From Candidatus Vogelbacteria bacterium (lineage in GTDB: Bacteria; Patescibacteriota; Minisyncoccia; Phycocordibacterales; XYD1-FULL-46-19), in assembly GCA_903825615.1 (NCBI GenBank), contig CAIKBK010000033.1, forward strand, positions 1 to 5,950: a DNA stretch of 5,950 nt, given 5' to 3'. The notes below the pieces were generated by a model, which saw only the letters and a list, made by a program, of their open reading frames with translations, did not search any database and was not told where the DNA came from. Shown one piece after another: positions 1 through 4,036 of the stretch; position 1 is the stretch's first letter, and every line of letters begins with the position of its first letter. A program made the position numbers and the translations under genes.

Positions 1-531
1 AAGGTAATTAATTTCGGCATTATTTACGGCATGGGAGTTAACGCCCTTAAGGTTAATTTAGGTACCACTCGCGACGAAGCCCAACTATTCATGGATAATT
101 ATTTTGCTTCTTTTCCCACGATTAAAAAATATTTTGAGTTAGTAATTGCTGGAGCGCGAGAACGAGGCTATACCGAAACCCTTTTTGGCCGTCGGCGCTA
201 TCTTCCCGCTCTGCATTCTCAATTACCCCAAATTAAGTCGAGTGCTGAGCGTATGGCGATGAATGCTCCGCTCCAGGGGACGGCGGCGGACATCATCAAA
301 TTGGCGATGATCCGAGCGGATAAAGATATTAAAGAGGCGGGCTTGGCCGGCCAAGTTTTCTTGCTGTCGCAAATTCATGATGAACTTATTTTTGAAGCAA
401 AAAATGAAGCAGTTGATAAAGCCCGACCTCTTATCAAGGAGGCAATGGAAAAGGTGGTAAAAATCAATGTCCCGATTGAGGTCTCGTCTTCGGTCGGCTT
501 ACGTTGGGGAGAATTAGACAAAATAGGCTAA
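1..531 (+). CDS. polA: DNA polymerase I, C-terminal part of the polymerase domain (5' end outside window)
   Basis: The reading frame is open from base 1, so the gene begins upstream; 176 residues are visible. Pol I fills gaps in excision repair and replaces RNA primers. The first visible residues, KVINFGIIYGMG, are motif B (O-helix) of family A polymerases. By alignment to the E. coli enzyme, Lys1, Phe5 and Tyr9 of the visible part match Lys758, Phe762 and Tyr766, which contact the incoming dNTP. The stretch SSAERMAMNAPLQGTAADIIK is the conserved R..N.P.QGTAAD segment. QIHDELIFE is motif C, with the catalytic Asp at bases 379-381. The C-terminal end, VGLRWGELD, is typical of the family, so this end is complete (TAA at 529-531). 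Only the polymerase end is seen; whether 5'- or 3'-exonuclease domains exist cannot be judged here. It sits just upstream of a UDG/AP-endonuclease operon, consistent with a repair role. Confidence 0.97.
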   Translation, partial: KVINFGIIYGMGVNALKVNLGTTRDEAQLFMDNYFASFPTIKKYFELVIAGARERGYTETLFGRRRYLPALHSQLPQIKSSAERMAMNAPLQGTAADIIKLAMIRADKDIKEAGLAGQVFLLSQIHDELIFEAKNEAVDKARPLIKEAMEKVVKINVPIEVSSSVGLRWGELDKIG

Positions 532-545
532 AAAACTACACCACT

Positions 546-554
546 TTATCCACA
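546..554 (+). promoter_or_regulatory. Perfect consensus DnaA box
   Basis: TTATCCACA matches the strict DnaA-binding consensus at 9 of 9 bases. It lies 15 bp after the polA stop and upstream of the promoter of the next gene. I see no second box in this gap, so it is not an origin by itself; it could be a DnaA-regulated site or chance. Confidence 0.4.
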
Positions 555-565
555 AAAAGGGAATC

Positions 566-594
566 TTGATTTTTTTATCAAAAAAACTTATTAT
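566..594 (+). promoter_or_regulatory. Putative sigma-70-type promoter for the 68-aa membrane protein
   Basis: TTGATT (566-571) as -35 and TATTAT (589-594) as -10 are separated by 17 bp, matching consensus at 4/6 and 5/6. The start of transcription would fall near 601, giving a leader of about 60 nt before the ATG at 662. The -35 overlaps a weak A/T-only hairpin (T-tract 570-576, A-tract 580-586), which could also end polA transcription. Confidence 0.5.
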
Positions 595-622
595 TAAAGG
601 GCAATAAGATTTGCAAACCAAA

Positions 623-650
623 AATAAAGGTCGGTTATTAACCTTTTATT
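623..650. repeat. Inverted repeat / palindrome in the 5' leader
   Basis: AATAAAGGT (623-631) and ACCTTTTATT (641-650) are complementary apart from one bulged A. Inside lies an 11-bp palindrome, GGTTATTAACC (633-643). It ends 11 nt before the ATG of the small membrane protein, where a Shine-Dalgarno would be expected and none is seen. It could be a protein-binding operator or an mRNA hairpin affecting initiation; which one cannot be told from the sequence. Confidence 0.45.
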
Positions 651-661
651 GAATTATCTAA

Positions 662-868
662 ATGAAAAATTATATCATTGTTGCCGTTATCATCATTCTT
701 ATTATTGTTGGTGTTGTCTGGTACAAGGCTAAGACCCCAGCTCCTATTGGTGATGAGACTGTTGTTACCACTGAGGCCACCACGACTGATATGGCTCCAG
801 CTGTTGACACTTCAGATGTCCCCGCTGTTGATACCTCAGATGCTTCTGGTACTCCAGTTGCCGAGTAA
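662..868 (+). CDS. Small single-pass membrane protein with Thr/Asp/Ala-rich tail, function unknown
   Basis: I do not recognise a family. The 68-residue product has a short MKN start, one hydrophobic helix (about residues 4-20, YIIVAVIIILIIVGVVW), a basic YKAK stop-transfer stretch, and a low-complexity tail of about 45 residues rich in Thr, Ala, Pro, Val and Asp. The tail carries a tandem repeat, PAVDTSDV then PAVDTSDA. The two DNA units (24 nt each) differ at several third codon positions, which suggests an old or selected duplication. The layout predicts an N-in membrane anchor with an acidic disordered tail outside. There is no Cys, so it is not a lipoprotein. No Shine-Dalgarno is seen before ATG 662. 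A good promoter upstream and a strong terminator just downstream make it a self-contained transcription unit, which supports a real gene. The overlapping +3 frame (678-929) is a Leu-rich shadow. Confidence 0.75.
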   Translation: MKNYIIVAVIIILIIVGVVWYKAKTPAPIGDETVVTTEATTTDMAPAVDTSDVPAVDTSDASGTPVAE

Positions 869-887
869 TCTTAAAAAGAGATTAAAG

Positions 888-920
888 AAAACAATCCGCC
901 CTGGTGGCGGATTGTTTTTT
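888..920 (+). terminator. Rho-independent terminator after the 68-aa gene
   Basis: A perfect 13-bp stem runs from AAAACAATCCGCC (888-900) to GGCGGATTGTTTT (906-918), with a CTGGT loop and a run of six T at 915-920. It starts 19 bp after the stop codon of the small gene and separates it from the mgtC operon. Confidence 0.93.
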
Positions 921-940
921 GTTAGATAAAAGTTTATAAT
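912..940 (+). promoter_or_regulatory. Promoter of the mgtC-UDG-xth-holA operon, predicting a (near-)leaderless mRNA
   Basis: TATAAT at 935-940 is a perfect -10. TTGTTT (912-917), 17 bp upstream, is a weak -35 (3/6) inside the terminator's 3' arm. The expected transcription start, 946-948, is only a few bases from the ATG at 950, and no Shine-Dalgarno lies before that ATG, so the mRNA should have almost no leader. Confidence 0.65.
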
Positions 941-949
941 TTTCCATAT

Positions 950-1501
950 ATGGAACTTACTATTATCAGTTACTCAGAGCTATTTCTTAGTTTATTAATA
1001 GCCGTTCTTCTGGGTGCCGTCTTGGGGGTCGAGCGTAATCTGGCCGGCAAGATGGCCGGGATGCGCACCTATGCGCTTGTCAGCTTGGGTTCAGCGATGT
1101 TTGTTGTTATCTCGCGTATGGTTATTGCCTCGGCTGGTGGATATCTCGCTGGTATGGATCCTTTGCGTATGGCCTCACAAGTTATTGTTGGCATTGGCTT
1201 TATTGGCGCCGGACTCGTGGTCTTGCGCGGTTCGCAATTGACCGGCATCACGACGGCTGCTGGTGTCTGGGTCTCGGCGGGGGTTGGTATGGCTTGTGGC
1301 TTTGGTTTCTATGCGCTAGCCCTCTTTGCTACCGGCTTAACCCTCTTTATTTTTACGGTGCTTTGGATCATCGAAAGAGATTATATCCAGAAAATGCTGG
1401 TAAAAAATGTTTGCCCTCTTCCGGCTGTTGACGCTAAGGTCGGAGAGGTTTCTCAGAAAACCGAAAAGCACAAAGAAGATGAAAGTGAACGACTCGAATA
1501 A
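950..1501 (+). CDS. mgtC: MgtC/SapB family inner-membrane protein
   Basis: This 183-residue protein shows the MgtC/SapB family pattern: GAVLGVERNLAGKMAGMRTYALVSLGSAMF (residues 22-51, with conserved E28, R29, K34, R39 and T40), then DPLRMASQVIVGIGFIGAGLV (70-90) and GITTAAGVWVSAGVGMACGFG (99-119). About five membrane segments are predicted: roughly 8-26, 41-60, 75-93, 99-117 and 118-141. A charged cytoplasmic tail of about 40 residues (143-183) follows. MgtC of Salmonella is tied to survival at low magnesium and to control of F-ATPase; many family members have no proven role, so function here is inferred from family only. The ATG at 950 fits the start because the family's first helix begins right after it and the next Met is at residue 35. 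Its 3' end overlaps the downstream UDG gene by 23 nt, so the two are cotranscribed. The link to DNA repair genes is probably just operon packing. Confidence 0.93.
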   Translation: MELTIISYSELFLSLLIAVLLGAVLGVERNLAGKMAGMRTYALVSLGSAMFVVISRMVIASAGGYLAGMDPLRMASQVIVGIGFIGAGLVVLRGSQLTGITTAAGVWVSAGVGMACGFGFYALALFATGLTLFIFTVLWIIERDYIQKMLVKNVCPLPAVDAKVGEVSQKTEKHKEDESERLE

Positions 1502-2090
1502 TCGCGATAATTTATTAAGGCAAATTCGTGATGAAGTGGTGGGTTTAATTGACTCACCGCTTTATTCTTTTCGCACGGAAAACAAATATTATCCAGTGAT
1601 TGGCGAAGGCAATCACGAAGCCAAGATTATGTTTATTGGCGAAGCACCGGGGCGGAATGAAGCGAAGACAGGTAAACCCTTCTGTGGTTCGGCGGGGAAG
1701 ATTCTCGACAGCCTCTTGGCTGAAGCGGGTTTAAAGAGAGACGAAGTTTATATCACCAACATTGTCAAAGATCGGCCACAGAATAATCGCGATCCCTTGC
1801 CCGAAGAAATAAAAATTTATGGCCCCTTTCTCGACCGACAGATTGATATTATTCAACCCAAAGTAATTGCGACTTTGGGGCGCTACTCGATGGGCTATAT
1901 TATGGAGAAGTTGGGTTTGGCTGGTAAATTAAAACCAATCTCTGAACTTCACGGCCAAGAGTTCGTCGCCGAGACCGAATATGGTAAGGTGTATATAGTA
2001 CCGCTTTACCACCCCGCCGCCGCGATTTATAATCAGAAACTTATCGAGACTCTTAAACAAGATTTTAAAATTTTAGAGAAATTCAAATAA
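1479..2090 (+). CDS. Uracil-DNA glycosylase, family 4-like, lacking the Fe-S cysteines
   Basis: The enzyme would remove uracil from DNA, the first step of base excision repair. Residues counted from the ATG at 1479 (203 aa): motif 1 GEAPG at 54-58 within IMFIGEAPGRNEAKTGKPFCGSAG; the uracil-stacking Phe of GKPF (F68); TNIVK (93-97); DRPQNNRDPLPEE, the family's RP..NR.P..EE segment; ATLGRYS; and motif 2 HPAAA (178-182). Together these indicate family 4/5 of the UDG superfamily. The four Cys that bind 4Fe-4S in family 4 are absent: the N-terminal CxxCPLY is LIDSPLY, KCRP is KDRP, and the Cys before the PyL segment is Tyr. The only Cys is in PFCG. The open frame extends up to 1407, but that part is a shadow of mgtC. 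ATG 1479 or GTG 1485 are the plausible starts. The gene ends one base before xth, so translation is probably coupled. Confidence 0.9.
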   Translation: MKVNDSNNRDNLLRQIRDEVVGLIDSPLYSFRTENKYYPVIGEGNHEAKIMFIGEAPGRNEAKTGKPFCGSAGKILDSLLAEAGLKRDEVYITNIVKDRPQNNRDPLPEEIKIYGPFLDRQIDIIQPKVIATLGRYSMGYIMEKLGLAGKLKPISELHGQEFVAETEYGKVYIVPLYHPAAAIYNQKLIETLKQDFKILEKFK

Positions 2091-2852
2091 ATGGCTACTA
2101 AACTGAAAATTTGTTCGTGGAATGTGAACGGGATCCGCGCGGCGGTGAAAAACGGCTTTGGGGAGTGGCTCAAGGAGGAGAAGCCAGACATTGTTGGCCT
2201 GCAAGAGATTAAAATTAATGATGAGGCGCGAGCCAAAGAGGAGTTTGACTTTGCTGGTTATAATGAATATTGGCATCATGCCAAGCGCCCAGGTTATTCG
2301 GGCACAGCTATTCTCTCCAAAATAGAGCCAATCTCTGTTCTCCGGGGAGATTGGGATGAAGAGGGGCGTGTCTTAACCTTAGAGTTTGGAGACTTTTATT
2401 TTGTTAATACTTATTTCCCTAATTCTAATCACGAGTTAACCCGCTTAGATTTTAAAGAAGAATTCAACAAAAATTGGCTGGCTTATGTTAAGAAATTGGA
2501 GGAAAAAAAGCCAGTAGTAACTTGTGGTGATTTTAATGTTGCTCATGAAGCGATTGACCTAGCTAATCCAAAAGAAAACGAGGGTAATGCTGGCTTTACT
2601 GAACAAGAGCGAAAGTGGCTGGATAAATTTCTTAAAAATAATTTAATAGACACTTTTAGATTTATTCACGGCGATAAAGCGCAATATTCGTGGTGGAGTT
2701 ATCGAGCAAATGTGCGAGCGCGTAATATCGGTTGGCGGATTGATTATTTTCTTGTCAGTGAGAAATTAAAAAAGAAGATCAAAGATGCTTTTATTCACGA
2801 TACTGTGCTTGGCTCAGACCATGCGCCAGTGGGAATAATTTTGGAAATATGA
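2091..2852 (+). CDS. xth: Exodeoxyribonuclease III / AP endonuclease (ExoIII/APE1 family)
   Basis: The product (253 aa, normal family length) cuts the backbone at abasic sites left by glycosylases and can act as a 3'-exonuclease. All catalytic positions are present: SWNVNGIR (Asn11, APE1 N68), LQEIK (Glu39, E96, metal), NTYFPN (Tyr108, Y171), GDFNVAH (Asp147 and Asn149, D210/N212), WRIDYFL (Asp218, D283) and SDHAPVG (Asp243-His244, D308/H309). The ATG immediately follows the TAA of the UDG gene, with only a weak AGAGAAA upstream, and its TGA overlaps the next ATG (ATGA, 2849-2852); both junctions suggest translational coupling. Glycosylase and AP endonuclease side by side give two consecutive steps of uracil repair. 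The sequence resembles the ExoA/Xth branch more than Nfo. Confidence 0.96.
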   Translation: MATKLKICSWNVNGIRAAVKNGFGEWLKEEKPDIVGLQEIKINDEARAKEEFDFAGYNEYWHHAKRPGYSGTAILSKIEPISVLRGDWDEEGRVLTLEFGDFYFVNTYFPNSNHELTRLDFKEEFNKNWLAYVKKLEEKKPVVTCGDFNVAHEAIDLANPKENEGNAGFTEQERKWLDKFLKNNLIDTFRFIHGDKAQYSWWSYRANVRARNIGWRIDYFLVSEKLKKKIKDAFIHDTVLGSDHAPVGIILEI

Positions 2853-3583
2853 TCTATCTATTTTATGGCAACGACGAGATCAGAAGTCGTGATAAGACGG
2901 GCGCGATTATTAACTCACTACTCGCCAAGAGTCCCGAGGCGAGCCTCTTTCGTTTGACCAATGAGAATTTTAAAGCGAGTTCTCTTGATGAGTTGACTAA
3001 AGGCCAAGGCTTATTCCATCAGAAGTTTATTGTCGCTTGTGATAATTTGCTAAGTGGTGATAAGGAAAATAAAGAAATTTTAGAGGCTGTCAGGGGTGCA
3101 CTCCAAGAGATTGCCAAATCTGAGAATGTTTTTATCTTCTTAGAGAATAATATCGAGGAGAAAGTTTTAGAAAAAATCGAGAAGTTAGCTGTTAAGACCC
3201 AAAAGTTTGAGAAAAGGGTGGGGGAGCTGGCGGGCCATAGCGCTTTTAATGTTTTTTCTTTAACCGATGCTGTCTCGGCACGCAATAAAAATCGAGCTTG
3301 GGTACTCTATCAAGAGGCCTTAATGGCGGGCCTGAGCGCTGAAGAAATATTGTGGAAGTTGATTTGGGCGGTTGATAATTTGCTTTTGGTTAAGAATACT
3401 AAAGATTCATCCAAGCTTAAGCTAAAGCCTTTTCCTCTGACCAAGGCTAAGAATGCGACCAAGAATTTTTCTAATGAAGAACTAAAAAAACTCTCGGCGA
3501 GCTTGGTTGATCTTTATCATAACAATTTTCTTGGCACCGAAGAGTTTGATCTCGGCTTGGAAAAGATAATTCTCAGTGTTTGA
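2849..3583 (+). CDS. holA: DNA polymerase III delta subunit-like protein (short HolA)
   Basis: Delta opens the sliding clamp as part of the clamp loader. The assignment rests on the N-terminus MIYLFYGNDEIRSRDK, which matches the start of HolA proteins (FLYGxDxxL type); on the segments KGQGLFHQKFIVACDNLL and NVFIFLEN, which mark the beta-strands of domain I; and on a helical C-terminal part (about 150-244) ending in NNFLGTEEFDLGLEKIIL, like the collar domain of delta. At 244 residues it is about 100 shorter than E. coli delta (343), so the middle lid domain seems reduced. No Walker A motif is present, as expected for delta. Similarity is low, so this is a family-level call. It overlaps xth by 4 nt and ends the operon. 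A tRNA promoter begins inside its stop-codon region. Confidence 0.75.
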   Translation: MIYLFYGNDEIRSRDKTGAIINSLLAKSPEASLFRLTNENFKASSLDELTKGQGLFHQKFIVACDNLLSGDKENKEILEAVRGALQEIAKSENVFIFLENNIEEKVLEKIEKLAVKTQKFEKRVGELAGHSAFNVFSLTDAVSARNKNRAWVLYQEALMAGLSAEEILWKLIWAVDNLLLVKNTKDSSKLKLKPFPLTKAKNATKNFSNEELKKLSASLVDLYHNNFLGTEEFDLGLEKIILSV

Positions 3584-3607
3584 AATTAATTGGATTTTTG
3601 CTATTAT
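3580..3607 (+). promoter_or_regulatory. Promoter for tRNA-Lys
   Basis: TTGAAA (3580-3585, 5/6) overlaps the holA TGA stop, and TATTAT (3602-3607, 5/6) follows after 16 bp. The -10 is preceded by TG at the extended -10 position (TGC-TATTAT). Transcription would start about 3614, only about 5 nt before the mature tRNA. Confidence 0.65.
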
Positions 3608-3618
3608 CTTCTTGTTAT

Positions 3619-3691
3619 CCGCTCATAGCTCAGCTGGTAGAGCAGCTCCCTTTTAAGGAGACGGTCGCAGGTTCGATTCCTGCTGAGCGGA
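3619..3691 (+). tRNA. tRNA-Lys (anticodon TTT)
   Basis: A complete cloverleaf can be folded. The acceptor stem is CCGCTCA (3619-3625) with TGAGCGG (3684-3690). The D arm is GCTC-AGCTGGTA-GAGC. The anticodon arm is GCTCC-CTTTTAA-GGAGA, with anticodon TTT at 3652-3654. The variable loop is CGGTC. The T arm is GCAGG-TTCGATT-CCTGC. The discriminator A73 is at 3691, as expected for Lys. CCA is not encoded (the next bases are CAA), so a CCA-adding enzyme is needed. Two small oddities: the first pair is C1-G72 rather than the usual G1-C72, and the bottom anticodon-stem pair 27-43 is G-A. The 3' end also serves as one arm of the terminator hairpin and is repeated downstream at 3860-3878. Confidence 0.97.
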
Positions 3692-3693
3692 CA
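3675..3693 (+). repeat. Direct repeat copy 1: 3' end of tRNA-Lys (candidate attachment core)
   Basis: GATTCCTGCTGAGCGGACA, covering the end of the T arm, the acceptor 3' strand, the discriminator and two bases beyond, is identical to 3860-3878. A tRNA 3' end is the classic target of tyrosine-recombinase integration. The repeat is seen; its role as an att site is inference. Confidence 0.75.
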
Positions 3694-3729
3694 AAATAAA
3701 AAGCCACGAAAGTGGTCTTTTTATTTTGT
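3691..3729 (+). terminator. Terminator of tRNA-Lys (possibly bidirectional)
   Basis: ACAAAATAAAAAGCCAC (3691-3707) pairs with GTGGTCTTTTTATTTTGT (3712-3729) around a GAAA tetraloop, with one bulged base. The 3' arm supplies the T-rich tract and the 5' arm the matching A-rich tract. Pairing can extend outward with GCGG (3687-3690) and CCGC (3730-3733), so the longest form includes the tRNA acceptor end and would compete with tRNA folding. Confidence 0.85.
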
Positions 3730-3780
3730 CCGCGAAAGCAAGCAAACTGCTTTGCTTGCAGGCAGGAATCGAACAGCGGA
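3728..3780 (-). repeat. Inverted partial copy of the tRNA-Lys ends, with internal hairpin
   Basis: Read on the minus strand from 3780, it gives TCCGCT (same as the tRNA 5' end at 3618-3623), then GTTCGATTCCTGC (identical to the tRNA T arm at 3671-3683), then 28 bases holding a 9-bp-stem hairpin, then GCGGACA. In the tRNA the last two pieces are separated by just TGA. TCCGC and GCGGA at the ends can pair, closing a cruciform. It looks like a rearranged, palindromic derivative of the tRNA gene. Confidence 0.65.
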
Positions 3781-3850
3781 GCGATGATTTTGTACCAACA
3801 AAAACTAGTGAGCTGGTGTCCAGACAAACTGGAGCGACGGCGAGAGTTTA

Positions 3851-3878
3851 GTCGCGGAAGATTCCTGCTGAGCGGACA
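3851..3878 (+). repeat. Direct repeat copy 2: tRNA-Lys 3'-end duplicate (candidate att site or element end)
   Basis: GATTCCTGCTGAGCGGACA at 3860-3878 is identical to the tRNA 3' end. Upstream, GTCGC (3851-3855) also matches the tRNA bases before its T arm, with the space between altered (GGAA in place of AGGTTC). The copy is therefore a degraded 28-nt version of a 30-nt tRNA segment. It lies 185 bp after the original and inside a GTTTAGT...ACTAAAC inverted repeat. Confidence 0.75.
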
Positions 3879-3901
3879 CTAAACTATTTAACTAATATAA
3901 A
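3873..3901 (+). promoter_or_regulatory. Possible promoter for the oxidoreductase
   Basis: TATAAA (3896-3901, 5/6) lies 17 bp after CGGACA (3873-3878, 4/6). The -35 would be made by the end of the duplicated tRNA segment. This implies a leader of about 130 nt. Other AT-rich hexamers nearby (for example TATAGA at 3904-3909) could serve instead. Confidence 0.35.
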
Positions 3902-4018
3902 CTATAGACCCTACCTGCTCTTTATGGTAGTAATGGAACTGTAACTGGTCTTTGTTGTTTGTGTAAGACATCGCTTGAGATGTGTTGTTTGCGGTAGAAA
4001 CCGGTGGAAACTAACAAA

Positions 4019-4028
4019 AGGAAAGGAA
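4019..4028 (+). promoter_or_regulatory. Strong Shine-Dalgarno that sets the start of the oxidoreductase
   Basis: AGGAAAGGAA lies 8 nt upstream of the ATG at 4037, the best Shine-Dalgarno in the window. It favours ATG 4037 over the in-frame GTG at 4004, whose extra 11 residues lie outside the family's usual N-terminus. Most native genes here lack such a site. Confidence 0.8.
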
Positions 4029-4036
4029 CAAGAACC

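Larger units (their letters stand above)
3692..4036 (+). other. 345-bp non-coding region: tRNA fragments, hairpins, leader of the next gene
   Basis: I see no convincing coding frame here on either strand. The left half (to about 3885) is a run of hairpins. After the terminator come 3738-3759 (9-bp stem GCAAGCAAA/TTTGCTTGC), 3788-3803 (TTTTGT-ACCA-ACAAAA), 3813-3832 (CTGG-TGT-CCAG, then the same CCAG with CTGG again), 3834-3855 (GCGAC/GTCGC) and 3846-3884 (GTTTAGT/ACTAAAC enclosing the second tRNA 3'-end copy). The right half (about 3886-4036) holds a candidate promoter and a roughly 130-nt leader with several short stems: CTACC/GGTAG (3911-3930), ACATC/GATGT (3968-3983) and CGGT/ACCG (3992-4003). 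The leader matches no riboswitch class I can recognise. Confidence 0.7.

Noticed and set aside
1407..1478. N-terminal 24-residue extension of the UDG frame
   Set aside because: The stretch overlaps the mgtC coding end in another frame, has no family similarity, and better starts exist at 1479/1485.
3630..3827. Minus-strand 65-aa frame containing RSAGIEPATVSL
   Set aside because: It runs antisense through tRNA-Lys and its terminator; the AGIEPAT string is the well-known false translation of a tRNA T arm, not a protein.
4004..4036. GTG start at 4004 for the oxidoreductase
   Set aside because: The extra 11 residues consist of the Shine-Dalgarno region itself; ATG 4037 has ideal spacing and matches the family start.
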